Numbered from the stretch's first letter, positions 36,430-45,045 are shown. The stretch is DNA of 64,000 nt from Nostoc sp. KVJ3 (GCF_026127265.1 NZ_WWFG01000002.1:1240001-1304000), one strand, 5' to 3'. Numbers and translations: made by a program. The notes: a model not told the origin generated them from the sequence alone.

Positions 36430-37284
36430 TTAGCTGTTAACTCTTAAGCTTGGCAGTGGATATGAGTGATGTTGCTTAAAATCAGCAAATTCACAGATTG
36501 AGTTAAATGGACAAAAGCGGCAGTGAGAGCCAGGATTAGGAGGAAAGATTTTACTAAAATGACTTGCTTCTTCCTGATATTTTTGTAAATCGTGCTGATG
36601 CTTGTGGGCAATATTAGCTAACTCAAATTTTAAAGATTCTAACTCGTAATTATTAATACTAATTAACTCAGATTTTTTACATATTTCTAAATTATAAAAT
36701 GATGCAACAGCTTCTCGTCCAGGGTAAAGATAACGAGCAGCTAGTAAATAGACTAAAGCCTGTCGTTTGTCAAAAGCCGACTTGCCAGTTTTGAAATCTA
36801 AAATATGTAAAGTGCTATCAGACTCGATAAAAACGCAGTCCATAGCCGCGTATAAGCGAAAGCAATAATCTTCTTGTTCAACTACTATCGGTTTAGGAAA
36901 GCCTTCATCACCCGGAGTTAATTGAATAATATCTTTATCCAACAGCAACGGCGCATCGTGATATTTTTGCAAGATTTGCAGCACGCGTTGCTGGACTTGA
37001 ATGCTTGAGTTGCTTAATTTAAGTAGCTGTGCAACTCTTTCTACACCATCTGCTTCCTTCAACAGATACTTGTGATGATGAAACTCATAAATGCCTTTTT
37101 GGGCGAGTATGCCAATGCGCTGGGGTGCGGTGGCTTGCCCTAAAAGCGCTTTAACTTGTGGTTCGTGTTGCCGTGCTTTGATAAACCCCCGTCTCATCTG
37201 GCAATGCCAGCGTTCTTGCCCAGTCGCTGGGGCAACTAGAGACCAAAGGTGATAACTGGCAAAAGGTCGATCGGGGGTTGACAT
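36430..37284 (-). CDS. PD-(D/E)xK nuclease family protein (RecB/Cas4-like, probable Fe-S cluster)
   Basis: Soluble protein of 284 residues. The nuclease motif is clear: AAMDCVFIESDSTLHILDFKTGK (acidic D, then D-F-K) followed by a Q-x-x-x-Y-type helix (KRQALVYLLAARYLYPGREA). Near the C-terminus CRFCPFNSICEF gives three cysteines (C-x2-C-x5-C), and a single Cys near residue 27 (RWHCQMRR) could be the fourth ligand. This is the split 4Fe-4S arrangement of Cas4 and AddB. No cas genes or CRISPR repeats are in the window, so it is a stand-alone cyanobacterial member, probably in DNA repair. The ATG at 37284 gives a natural start. Confidence 0.82.
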   Translation of the reverse strand: MSTPDRPFASYHLWSLVAPATGQERWHCQMRRGFIKARQHEPQVKALLGQATAPQRIGILAQKGIYEFHHHKYLLKEADGVERVAQLLKLSNSSIQVQQRVLQILQKYHDAPLLLDKDIIQLTPGDEGFPKPIVVEQEDYCFRLYAAMDCVFIESDSTLHILDFKTGKSAFDKRQALVYLLAARYLYPGREAVASFYNLEICKKSELISINNYELESLKFELANIAHKHQHDLQKYQEEASHFSKIFPPNPGSHCRFCPFNSICEFADFKQHHSYPLPSLRVNS

Positions 37285-37421
37285 TGCTCAGAAACAGTGA
37301 GAGAAAATACGGTGGGGAGAAGTTTAAGCTAAGGCTTGCTTAGAAAAGAACTTCGGAGGATACTTGCTGCTACACACGCTTTGCGGGAAGCTTTTATAGT
37401 ACTGATAATGTACGGGAGCAA

Positions 37422-38846
37422 GTGGCAAAAATGTCCAGCAAGATTAAATTTGGCACCGATGGATGGCGAGGGATTATTGCCGATGACTTTACTTTCCCCA
37501 ATGTGCGGAAAGTAACCAGGGCGATCGCCACTTATTTAGAAACAGCCTACACAAAAGATAGACCGGTACTTATTGCCTACGATACTCGCTTTTTAGCTGA
37601 CCAGTTTGCCCAAACAGCGGCCCAAGTGCTAGCAGACTTGGGTTGGACTGTGAAAATTACCGATCGGGATTGCCCCACACCAGTAATCGCCTACAACGCC
37701 CGTCACCTAAATTCGGCTGGGGCGTTAATGTTTACTGCTAGTCATAATCCAGCACCCTACTGTGGAATTAAATATATACCCGATTATGCTGGCCCTGCCA
37801 CTCCAGAGATTACTGATACTATTGTGGCAAATATAGAAAGTGCATCGGATGAGTTGCCTGGAAGCAACCCATCAGGTTCAATTTCAATTTTCGACCCGAA
37901 ACCTGATTACCTACAATTTATCTACACTCTACTTGATGTAGAAAAAATCAGAAGTGCTAATTTAAAGGTAAAGTACGATGCTTTGTATTCTACCTCTCGC
38001 GGCTATTTAGATGAAGTTTTGCAACATAGTGGCGTTCAGTTAGAAAGTTTCCACGATTGGCGGGATGTTTTATTTGGGGGTGGAATGCCAGAACCCAAAG
38101 GAGAACAATTAGTTGAGTTAGTGGAAGCAGTAGTTCGCGATCGCGCTGATTTGGGCTTGGCTACGGATGGAGATAGCGATCGCTTTGGCATCGTTGATGA
38201 ACAAGGAACCGTCCTGACTCCCAATACTGTGCTGCTAGTTCTAGCACGTCATTTAATCAAAAATAAGGGTAAAACTGGCGCTATCGTCCGCACTGTAGCT
38301 ACAACCCACCTGCTGGATAATTTCGCTGCTAAAAATGGGCTGCAAATTTACGAAACACCAGTTGGTTTTAAATACATCGGCGAAAAAATGCGCGAAACTG
38401 CCGTATTAATTGGTGGAGAAGAATCAGGTGGTTTGAGTATTATCGGGCATATTCCCGAAAAAGACGGGGTTTTAGCCGATATGCTGGTGGCAGAAGCCAT
38501 CGCCTATGAAGGCAAACCTCTGAGTCAACTTGTTAAAGAAGCGATCGCTGAAGCTGATGGCCCACTTTACAACAACCGCCTAGATTTGCACCTCACAGAG
38601 GCGCACAAAACCGCCGTCATCGACTCCTTTTCTAAAAATCCACCTACAGAGGTAGCAGGAATTAAAGTTAAGGAAGTAGGGCGTAAAGACGGTATTAAGC
38701 TGTATTTAGAAGAAGGTAGCTGGATTTTACTGCGTCCTTCTGGTACAGAACCACTGGTACGCGTTTACCTCGAAACCAACACTCCCGAAAAACTAACCAA
38801 AATCGCCCAAGAGTTAGAGAGTGTCATTGCTAAATTAGAGGGATAA
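37422..38846 (+). CDS. Phosphoglucomutase/phosphomannomutase family protein
   Basis: Alpha-D-phosphohexomutase of 474 residues interconverting hexose 1- and 6-phosphates. All four domain signatures are present: FGTDGWRGIIADDF; the phosphoserine loop TASHNPAPYCGIKY; metal-binding DGDSDRFGIVDE; sugar-binding GGEESGGLSI; and phosphate-binding RPSGTEPLVRVY. The choice among glucose, mannose and glucosamine phosphates cannot be made confidently from sequence; the GEESGG loop fits PGM/PMM. GTG 37422 and ATG 37431 are both possible; GGGAG at 37414-37418 fits the ATG better by spacing. A hairpin-rich spacer separates it from lapA. Confidence 0.92.
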   Translation: MAKMSSKIKFGTDGWRGIIADDFTFPNVRKVTRAIATYLETAYTKDRPVLIAYDTRFLADQFAQTAAQVLADLGWTVKITDRDCPTPVIAYNARHLNSAGALMFTASHNPAPYCGIKYIPDYAGPATPEITDTIVANIESASDELPGSNPSGSISIFDPKPDYLQFIYTLLDVEKIRSANLKVKYDALYSTSRGYLDEVLQHSGVQLESFHDWRDVLFGGGMPEPKGEQLVELVEAVVRDRADLGLATDGDSDRFGIVDEQGTVLTPNTVLLVLARHLIKNKGKTGAIVRTVATTHLLDNFAAKNGLQIYETPVGFKYIGEKMRETAVLIGGEESGGLSIIGHIPEKDGVLADMLVAEAIAYEGKPLSQLVKEAIAEADGPLYNNRLDLHLTEAHKTAVIDSFSKNPPTEVAGIKVKEVGRKDGIKLYLEEGSWILLRPSGTEPLVRVYLETNTPEKLTKIAQELESVIAKLEG

Positions 38847-38862
38847 GAATTAGCAGTTAGGA

Positions 38863-38933
38863 GAGATGCGATTAATCGCGTCTGTACAGGAGTTAAGAGT
38901 TGTAAATTAACAATTCTTAACTTTTGACTCCTA
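38863..38933. repeat. Palindromic intergenic sequence after the phosphohexomutase gene
   Basis: GATGCGATTAATCGCGTC (38864-38881) is a short palindrome. AGGAGTTAAGAGTTGT ... ACAATTCTTAAC...ACTCCT (about 38889-38933) forms a second, larger hairpin that may terminate the upstream gene. Confidence 0.55.
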
Positions 38934-38961
38934 GCTTTTCACTCCTAGCTTTGCTCAAAGT

Positions 38962-39240
38962 ATGAAAACTCTTGCTCCTTTTTTGACATCTCTAGTTGTA
39001 GCGGTTTGGGTAATTGCGATCGCAATTATTTCTGTCCAAAATGCCACACCTGTATCGTTGAAATTCTTAACATTTCAATCGATTCAAATACCAATGGGTT
39101 TAGTAATGGCTTTTAGTGCCGGTTTAGGGTTAATTGGCATGGCACTGCTGCAACCTCTCTGGGGACTAGCTGATTTTGGCCAGCGTAATTCTCGATTGGA
39201 AGACGATGCTGAATTTTTTGTTGACGATGAAGATTTTTGA
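38962..39240 (+). CDS. LapA-family (DUF1049) small membrane protein
   Basis: Two-helix inner-membrane protein of 92 residues: FLTSLVVAVWVIAIAIISVQ, the N-A-T-P-V-S-L-K-F connector typical of DUF1049, and MGLVMAFSAGLGLIGMALL, followed by an acidic cytosolic tail (LEDDAEFFVDDEDF). E. coli LapA acts with LapB in control of lipopolysaccharide synthesis; the cyanobacterial role is not established. It starts 115 bp after the phosphohexomutase gene and is followed after 13 bp by the DUF433 antitoxin gene. Confidence 0.85.
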   Translation: MKTLAPFLTSLVVAVWVIAIAIISVQNATPVSLKFLTFQSIQIPMGLVMAFSAGLGLIGMALLQPLWGLADFGQRNSRLEDDAEFFVDDEDF

Positions 39241-39253
39241 GGATTGAATAGCT

Positions 39254-39460
39254 ATGCAGTACCAAAACATTATTACAATCGAACCAGGAAAACGAGGTGG
39301 TAAGCCTTGTATTAGAGGAATGCGAATTACTGTATACGATGTTTTATCGTATCTTGCCTCTGGCATGACCTACGAAGAAATGCTTGATGACTTTCCTTAT
39401 TTGACACAAGAGGATATTTTGGCTTGCCTAAGCTATGCGGCTGATCGAGAACGGCTATGA
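39254..39460 (+). CDS. DUF433 family protein, VapB45-type antitoxin
   Basis: Small protein of 68 residues. The DUF433 pattern is complete: PGKRGGKPCIRGMRITVYDVLSYLASGMTYEEMLDDFPYLTQEDILACLSYA, a winged-helix-like fold that pairs with DUF5615 PIN-like toxins in type II systems. No DUF5615 gene follows. Instead the stop overlaps (ATGA) the start of a broken DUF29 fragment. It is therefore probably an orphan antitoxin whose toxin was replaced or lost. Confidence 0.88.
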   Translation: MQYQNIITIEPGKRGGKPCIRGMRITVYDVLSYLASGMTYEEMLDDFPYLTQEDILACLSYAADRERL

Positions 39461-39590
39461 GTGGAAGTTATACAACAGATTTTAATTTGTGGATTGAACA
39501 GACAACCCAACTATTGCGATCGCATCACTGGCATGAAATTGATGTATAACATCTGATTGAAGAGGTTGATATCCATATTCTTTAGAATTA
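39457..39590 (+). pseudogene. DUF29 family gene remnant with in-frame stop
   Basis: ATG at 39457 overlaps the preceding stop (ATGA). It reads SGSYTTDFNLWIEQTTQLLR and SHHWHEIDV, then a TAA at 39547-39549, then HLIEEVDIHIL and another stop. This is the N-terminal end of DUF29 (family pattern YxxDFxxWLxxTxxLLR...LDxxxLIEEIE). The gene is normally about 145 residues; the rest is missing or unreadable. DUF29 genes are common in cyanobacterial accessory DNA; the function is unknown. Confidence 0.7.
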
Positions 39591-39666
39591 GTGTTAGATA
39601 AAGACTGCCTACCGGAAGCAAGCGATATTTGATAACTGTAATTGTGGCTATGTCAACTAGATTTAG

Positions 39667-39882
39667 TCTGATGCCCAAGAGATATACAGCCAAGTTGTTT
39701 GTAACTTGTCACCGACTGAACAGCTACGCTTGGCAACCCTGATTCTAAATGAGCTAGTCGAACAAAACTTGTCAATCATCGACCAAAGTGATACTTGGAC
39801 TGAGCAAGATCAGGTTGATCTAACATCCTTCTCCTTAGAGTACGCAACTTCAATTTTCCCTGAAAGTGAGGAGACAGTTTAG
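39667..39882 (+). pseudogene. C-terminal part of a small antitoxin-like protein, start lost
   Basis: Open frame of about 71 codons with no start codon and stops just upstream (TAG at 39664). It reads DAQEIYSQVVCNLSPTEQLR, LATLILNELVEQNLSIIDQS, DTWTEQDQVDLTSFSLEY and ends at TAG 39880-39882. SPTEQLRLATLILNEL followed by SDxWTEQDxxDLTxFSL is a pattern I associate with small cyanobacterial antitoxins upstream of PIN or MazF toxins. The 5' end is destroyed and no toxin follows, only a terminator hairpin. Broken status is clear; family is tentative. Confidence 0.55.
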
Positions 39883-39902
39883 TGACATTCAACTATCGCA
39901 GA

Positions 39903-39946
39903 CTAACCCAACAGCAACTAAGTTGGGCAGCTTTGGGTTAGTTTTG
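39903..39946 (+). terminator. Hairpin with T-run
   Basis: CTAACCCAA (39903-39911) pairs perfectly with TTGGGTTAG (39933-39941), followed by TTTTGCTT. It ends the broken + strand cluster and overlaps the 3' end of the minus-strand gene at 39918. Confidence 0.65.
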
Positions 39947-40628
39947 CTTGCAGATAATCAATGAAGTCCAGAATTTCTGTATCAGTGAGTTGTAAGCGCG
40001 ATCGCTTGCCATATTTTTGCTGCAAATACTCCCTTCCCTGCTCTGGAGTCCAATTTAATTGGGCTAAATATGTGTCACTTTGAGCTATCAAAACTGCATT
40101 AATTTCTGATGCCGTTGTATTAGCAGATATTTGAATTGTCTCTTGATTTAAATTGTAAATTCTATTAATTTTTAAACTAACTTTTTGCCCTAAAGCTTGC
40201 CAGTCTAATTCCTTATGTCCATCCCAACTAACATCTACAGATCGATAAGTTACCGGATTATAAATTGTACAAAATACAATTGTTTTCTCTCCAGGACTAA
40301 CTGCGATCGTCAATGGATGATGCAATTGTTCAGAAGTCAAGGCATCAAGTGAAAGCAACAAACTTTTAGAAAAGTAAGATTCACTTCCTGAGCGGATAAC
40401 ATAAGGTTTTTCTGCCAGAATATGCAAATCAGTTTTTTCTGTTTCTCCATGTGAAGTTTCCACTTTTTTATTAACTTCTATCCCTGTTATCACCCCAGTC
40501 AAGGCTCTCTCATAAATTGGTATTTGTCTTGTATCATCGGATAGCATATACCAGCAATGATCAGATTCTTTGCTGACAAAAACATATTGAGGTTTTGGTA
40601 CTGCTCCAAATCCTAATTTAACTTCCAT
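39918..40628 (-). CDS. Hypothetical protein, cyanobacterial accessory type
   Basis: About 236 residues from ATG 40628 (MEVKLGFGAVPKPQYVFVSK). A TTG 66 bp upstream extends the frame without clear homology. I do not recognise a named family. The N-terminal 140 residues look beta-rich (YVFVSKESDHCWYMLSDDTR; IAVSPGEKTIVFCTIYNPVT). The C-terminus has WTPEQGREYLQQKYGKRSR followed by LTDTEILDFIDYLQAKL, a helical ending that I associate with plasmid- and island-borne cyanobacterial proteins. No signal peptide or membrane segment. It lies between decayed TA fragments and a Uma2 gene, so a role in mobile or defence DNA is plausible but unproven. Confidence 0.6.
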   Translation of the reverse strand: MEVKLGFGAVPKPQYVFVSKESDHCWYMLSDDTRQIPIYERALTGVITGIEVNKKVETSHGETEKTDLHILAEKPYVIRSGSESYFSKSLLLSLDALTSEQLHHPLTIAVSPGEKTIVFCTIYNPVTYRSVDVSWDGHKELDWQALGQKVSLKINRIYNLNQETIQISANTTASEINAVLIAQSDTYLAQLNWTPEQGREYLQQKYGKRSRLQLTDTEILDFIDYLQAKLTQSCPT

Positions 40629-40778
40629 ATTTTTGATGCAGGTTTTGGTAAATATATTTATTGAGCAACCAGCCTTGACGATCTGTACCGCCAAGCGATG
40701 AGTTCCTTTATAGATATAATTCCCTCGCCAGGAAGCAAATTAACATTAAGATAACGAAAATTCCGAAATTTGGTGAAT

Positions 40779-41516
40779 CTACGATAAAGTATCTGGATCG
40801 ACACCAAGTGCATTCAACCTTTCAATTAACATTTTTACTTTTTGTTCTGCTTCCACACGTCGCTGTTCTTCAAAAGCTGTGCGTTCTTCCGCTTCCCTGA
40901 TGCGTTCTTCTGGTGTTAGCAATCTTTGTCCTTCCTCGTCATACCAGTACAGCCATTCCCGCACTATACCTTGATAAATTCCCCGTTCTCGCCCAATTCC
41001 TAAACCAATCTCTGGTAGCCAAACGGGATTTCCTGAGATTAAAATATATTCCCCATCAACTAGCTGATATACCTCCAAAGGTGTCTTTTTACGCCGAAGC
41101 GGACTATATACAACGTAGTATAAGATTCCTAATTCTTTGGCATAGAATTCTTTCTTGGTGCTATATTCTTCTCGATAAATTTGAGAAACAACTTCTAGTG
41201 CTAAAATTGGCGGCTTATTTTCTTCCCACAGCACATAACTTAGGCGTAAATCTTCATCAATAAAGCGTTTAACACCTAAGCTGAGAAACCCATCAGGGAC
41301 AACGGCTGTTTTATCTGGGTGATAATAAATACCCATGTCAACACCAAAAAACCAATCCCAGCGATCGCACCAAACTAAAGCCAGTGTCGTTTTCAACAAG
41401 CCGGGAATTAAATTTTGGAGTTCATTATCCACAGGGGTATCATTTGAGTCTGGTAACTCTTCGGAAGATGGCAAACAATGCAGTGGATTGTAGTTTAACA
41501 TGAGCGGTTTTGCCAA
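40779..41516 (-). CDS. Uma2-family (DUF820) PD-(D/E)xK nuclease-like protein
   Basis: Paralogue of the gene at 8671 with the same plan in 245 residues: an N-terminal ELPDSNDTPVDNELQNLIPG shared almost word for word; MGIYYHPDKTAVVPDGFLSLG; PILALEVVSQIYREEYSTKK; LGILYYVVYSPLRRKK; PEIGLGIGRERGIYQG; and REWLYWYDEEGQRLLTPEERI. The C-terminal coiled coil (REAEERTAFEEQRRVEAEQK) is shorter and not built from exact repeats. Uma2 genes are numerous in cyanobacteria and are often found near mobile DNA; the biochemical role is not settled. Confidence 0.88.
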   Translation of the reverse strand: MAKPLMLNYNPLHCLPSSEELPDSNDTPVDNELQNLIPGLLKTTLALVWCDRWDWFFGVDMGIYYHPDKTAVVPDGFLSLGVKRFIDEDLRLSYVLWEENKPPILALEVVSQIYREEYSTKKEFYAKELGILYYVVYSPLRRKKTPLEVYQLVDGEYILISGNPVWLPEIGLGIGRERGIYQGIVREWLYWYDEEGQRLLTPEERIREAEERTAFEEQRRVEAEQKVKMLIERLNALGVDPDTLS

Positions 41517-41767
41517 ATCTGATTCTAGATAGATTGTAAGTAATCTATGGATGTGCGATCGCAGCGCCAGAATAAAGAACCATTTTTAGCGATGCCTGTG
41601 GATTTTTCTTCAGTATTCACAAACTTGTGATTACAAAATCTTACATTAAATTCGTGGTTTTTCACTACTGACTACCAGAGTCCCTAACTGACAATAGCAA
41701 GAAAGGGCAGAATATAAGCAAAACCTAATGTTAGGATTTTTTCAGAAATATCATCTGCAATCAGTTC

Positions 41768-42739
41768 ATGACTAATGTTACCGATGTCTACGACGGGCTA
41801 CGCGCTGATTTTGATAGCCCTTGGAAAGAAATTATAGAAGTTTATTTTCCCCAAGCAATGCATTTCTTTTTTCCAGAAACTTCTGCATTAATTAATTGGG
41901 AGCGTCCCTACGAATTTCTAGATAAAGAATTTCAACAAATAACTCGTGAAGCCGAACAAGGTAAGCGATATGCCGATCAATTAGTCAAAGTTTGGCAAAC
42001 CCAAGGGGAAGAACTTTGGTTATTAATCCATGTCGAAATTCAGGCACAAAAAGAAGATAACTTTCCCAAGCGGATGTTTACCTACAACTTTCGCATATTT
42101 GACCGCTTCGATCGACCAGCAATTAGTCTTGCAATTCTATGCGATTCAAACCGCGAATGGCGGCCAAATAATTACAGTTACAATTATCCCAATACTCGCT
42201 TAACTTTTGAATTTGGCAGTATTAAACTTTTAGATTACGAAAATCGCTTTCACGAGTTAGAAAATAGCGATAATCCATTTGCAACTGTCGTCATGGCGCA
42301 TTTGAAAACGCAGCAGACACGCTCATCACCCGAACAACGCAAAATATGGAAATTTAGCTTAATTCGCAGGTTATATGATTTGGGCTTAGAAGAACAGGAT
42401 ATTCGCAACCTATATCGATTTATCGATTGGGTTATGATATTACCAAAGGCATTGGAAAATCAGTTTTGGGAAGAGTTTAAAGAATTTGAGCAGGAGCGGA
42501 CTATGAGATATGTAACTACAGGTGAGCGCATCGGCTATGAGCGGGGAAAACAAGAAGGTGAACAAAAAGGTGAACAACGACTTATTTTAAAATTACTACA
42601 AAGACGAGTGGGAGAATTATCACCAGAATTGCAAGAGCGCATCAAATCTCTTTCTTTAAATCAATTAGAAACCCTTGGCGAAGCTTTGTTAGATTTTACT
42701 GCTATGGAAGATTTACTTAACTGGTTGCAAACAAATTAA
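41768..42739 (+). CDS. Rpn/PD-(D/E)xK nuclease family protein with C-terminal DUF4351
   Basis: Protein of 323 residues. The N-terminal part has the Rpn/transposase-like nuclease pattern (SPWKEIIEVYFPQAMHFFFP; LWLLIHVEIQAQKEDNFPKR, with the E-I-Q active-site strand; MFTYNFRIFDRFDRPAISLA). The C-terminal 60 residues are DUF4351 (RLILKLLQRRVGELSPELQE; LNQLETLGEALLDFTAMEDL). A charged hinge with KQEGEQKGEQ separates them. Relatives promote RecA-independent recombination in E. coli. Odd: the first ten codons (DVYDGLRAD) are encoded by GATGTCTACGACGGGCTACG, a copy of a dispersed Nostoc repeat, so the N-terminus may have been rewritten by repeat insertion. Confidence 0.85.
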   Translation: MTNVTDVYDGLRADFDSPWKEIIEVYFPQAMHFFFPETSALINWERPYEFLDKEFQQITREAEQGKRYADQLVKVWQTQGEELWLLIHVEIQAQKEDNFPKRMFTYNFRIFDRFDRPAISLAILCDSNREWRPNNYSYNYPNTRLTFEFGSIKLLDYENRFHELENSDNPFATVVMAHLKTQQTRSSPEQRKIWKFSLIRRLYDLGLEEQDIRNLYRFIDWVMILPKALENQFWEEFKEFEQERTMRYVTTGERIGYERGKQEGEQKGEQRLILKLLQRRVGELSPELQERIKSLSLNQLETLGEALLDFTAMEDLLNWLQTN

Positions 42740-42794
42740 TCAGCGATGAGTCTTTTTACTTTACCGAATCAAAAATTGCGAGTGAGTAATAAAA

Positions 42795-42817
42795 AGGGCA
42801 GGTACAAAACCCGCCCT
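42795..42817. terminator. Bidirectional terminator hairpin
   Basis: AGGGC-A-GGT pairs with ACC-C-GCCCT around CACAAA-type loop sequence, between the convergent Rpn-type gene and ndhD. Confidence 0.6.
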
Positions 42818-42856
42818 CAAAGCAATAAAAATTTAGACTAAACTAGCGATCGCAAT

Positions 42857-44437
42857 TTAATTACCAATATCGGGCGCACTCAAAGAAACCTTGAGTGTTT
42901 CGTCTTTTTGCTGTGCTAATGTCGGCACGGAATCACGCAATCTTGCCGTCAATTGTACAGTTGTCGCGTCATACATTTGAGTCAGCAATTTTGGATAGAA
43001 ACCAATCCCAATAATTGGAATTAACAAACAGGCAATGATAAATACTTCACGGGGTTCGGCATCTATCAAAGCTTGGTGAGAAACTAATTCCTTGTTTTCT
43101 TCTCCATAGAAAATTTCGCGCAACATCGACAGCAGATAAATCGGAGTTAAAATTACTCCCACTGCCATCAAGAACACCACAATGACTTTGAAGGTAGAGG
43201 TATAAGCATCGCTAGTAGCAAAGCCGACAAATACCATTAATTCTGCTACGAAACCGCTCATTCCTGGCAATGCCAAAGAAGCCATCGAACAGGTAGTGAA
43301 CATGGCGAAAATCTTCGGCATTCTCTTCGCAACACCGCCCATTTCATCCAACATCAGGGTGTGGGTGCGATCGTAAGTTGCGCCAACCAGGAAGAACAAA
43401 CTCGCCCCAATTAACCCGTGAGAAACCATTTGCAATACTGCCCCACTCAATCCCAAATCGGTGAAGGAGGCAATGCCAATCATCACAAAGCCCATGTGAG
43501 AAATTGAAGAGTAGGCAATTTTTCGCTTCAGGTTGCGCTGGGCAAAGGATGTCAAGGCAGCGTAGATGATATTAACTACCCCCAAAACCACCAACACTGG
43601 TGCGAAATAAGCGTGGGCATCAGGCAGCATTTGGGCATTCATCCGAATTAAGGCGTAACCGCCCATCTTCAAGAGAATACCTGCTAATAACATGTGGACA
43701 GGGGCTGTAGCTTCACCGTGGGCATCAGGTAGCCAGGTGTGTAAGGGAATAATCGGCAACTTGACGGCGTAGGCAATTAGGAAGCCCGCATAGAGGGCAA
43801 GTTGGAAATTCAGGGCGAAATCTTTTAAGGCGAGCGATCGCATGTCGAACGTCACCGTATCGCCGTAAAATCCCATTGTCAGGGCAGACAGCAAAATAAA
43901 CAGCGACCCGCCAGCAGTGTATAAAATGAATTTAGTCGCTGCATATTGCCGTCTTTTACCTCCCCAAATCGACAGCAGAAAGTATATCGGTACTAGTTCT
44001 AGTTCCCACACCAGGAAAAATAACAGCATATCCTGGACGGCGAACACGGCAATTTGACCGCCATACATCGCCAAAATCAAGAAGTAAAATAGCTTGGGCT
44101 TGAAGGTGACAGGCCAAGCTGCTAAAATCGCCAGCGTGGTAATGAATCCAGTCAAAATAATTAGGGGCATGGATAAGCCATCTGCCCCTACTGACCAATT
44201 CAAACCCAATTGTGGTACCCAAGGGTAACTTTCCACTAACTGCAAATCTGGATTGGAGAAATCATACCCAGTATAAAAAGCATAAACAATTAGTGCAAAA
44301 TCTATCAGCCCCACGATGAGGGAGTACCAGCGCACTGTTTTGCCTTCTTTGTCAGGGATGATGGGAAGAAGTAGCGACGCGGCTATCGGAAACAGAATAA
44401 TCGTCGTCAGCCACGGAAAATTAGCTATATTCATCAC
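42857..44437 (-). CDS. ndhD: NAD(P)H-quinone oxidoreductase subunit 4 (NdhD)
   Basis: Antiporter-like membrane subunit of the thylakoid NDH-1 complex, which takes part in proton pumping during cyclic electron flow and respiration. The 526-residue protein has about 14 helices and the complex-I M-subunit motifs: LVWELELVPIYFLLSIWGG (conserved Glu), KLPIIPLHTWLPDAHGEATAPVHMLLAGILLKMGGYALIR, and AYSSISHMGFVMIGIASF. The NdhD1-type ending is intact. ndhF, its usual partner gene, is on the same strand but 7.9 kb upstream, separated by an accessory island. ndhD must therefore have its own promoter within 44438-44783. Confidence 0.96.
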   Translation of the reverse strand: MMNIANFPWLTTIILFPIAASLLLPIIPDKEGKTVRWYSLIVGLIDFALIVYAFYTGYDFSNPDLQLVESYPWVPQLGLNWSVGADGLSMPLIILTGFITTLAILAAWPVTFKPKLFYFLILAMYGGQIAVFAVQDMLLFFLVWELELVPIYFLLSIWGGKRRQYAATKFILYTAGGSLFILLSALTMGFYGDTVTFDMRSLALKDFALNFQLALYAGFLIAYAVKLPIIPLHTWLPDAHGEATAPVHMLLAGILLKMGGYALIRMNAQMLPDAHAYFAPVLVVLGVVNIIYAALTSFAQRNLKRKIAYSSISHMGFVMIGIASFTDLGLSGAVLQMVSHGLIGASLFFLVGATYDRTHTLMLDEMGGVAKRMPKIFAMFTTCSMASLALPGMSGFVAELMVFVGFATSDAYTSTFKVIVVFLMAVGVILTPIYLLSMLREIFYGEENKELVSHQALIDAEPREVFIIACLLIPIIGIGFYPKLLTQMYDATTVQLTARLRDSVPTLAQQKDETLKVSLSAPDIGN

Positions 44438-44783
44438 AATTAGTCTGCTATCAAAATCATGTTTGGCAAAAAGTCACTAGTTATTAAGTAACAGCTTTTT
44501 GGGGATTTCGTCTTCCTCGTTAGGTTGATTTAATTAAATTGACAATCCCCGATTTTTTCTCTTGGGTATCTTTTTTGACACTTAAGGGTGCGGAATGTGG
44601 GTTGTGATACTCCCAGTCGAGTCAAAATTCTACCCTCAAAAATCCGATAAAATTATAGTTTAGTGGTGCGATGTCTACAACAAGCCGCTCCGCCTCTACA
44701 CGTAACCTATCTCATCACTAAAAATACAAGATGCTGTTTAGTGTTGATTCGGTACAAAAAAGCATCACACGAGAAATAACACT
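44438..44783. promoter_or_regulatory. Divergent upstream region of ndhD and the first TA module, with repeat and inverted-repeat block
   Basis: No gene. The left part should hold the ndhD promoter. 44668-44702 is a dispersed repeat (GCGATGTCTACAACAAGCCG). 44730-44735 GATGCT and 44761-44766 AGCATC form an inverted pair immediately before the antitoxin gene. The same composite, repeat then inverted pair, precedes the other TA gene at 50741. Confidence 0.55.
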
Positions 44784-45041
44784 ATGATAATCGCACAAAT
44801 TGAAAGTCAGATTCGTTATGTCACCAACGTAAATGGAGAAACAACAGATGTACTCGTCCCTGTAGAACTTTGGCAACAGCTTATAAGTTCCATAAATTCT
44901 GATAAAGTCAGTGGTTTAGCTTGGATTGATGAACAAGAACCAAAAGCACAAATATTAGCCGATTTGCAAGAGTCCGTGCGACAAGCAGCAACAGGACAAA
45001 CTTTCCCAGTTTCAGAGCTTTGGGACGATATCGAAGCCTAG
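44784..45041 (+). CDS. Antitoxin of a RelE/ParE-type system (orphan)
   Basis: Small acidic protein of 85 residues (IESQIRYVTNVNGETTDVLVPVELWQQLI ... ILADLQESVRQAATGQTFPVSELWDDIEA). The C-terminal ADLQESVRQAxxGQTxPVSELWDDI segment is typical of cyanobacterial antitoxins encoded just before RelE/ParE-type toxins. Five bases after its stop a toxin reading frame begins but stops after 29 codons, so the antitoxin is left without an intact toxin. It lies at the ndhD-side edge of the island. The family name is tentative; the antitoxin role is well supported by the remnant. Confidence 0.78.
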   Translation: MIIAQIESQIRYVTNVNGETTDVLVPVELWQQLISSINSDKVSGLAWIDEQEPKAQILADLQESVRQAATGQTFPVSELWDDIEA

Positions 45042-45045
45042 ATTT

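Noticed and set aside
39882..39941. Possible start of a PIN toxin (GTG overlapping the broken antitoxin stop)
   Set aside because: The 20 codons coincide with a perfect hairpin plus T-run, so a terminator explains the sequence better.
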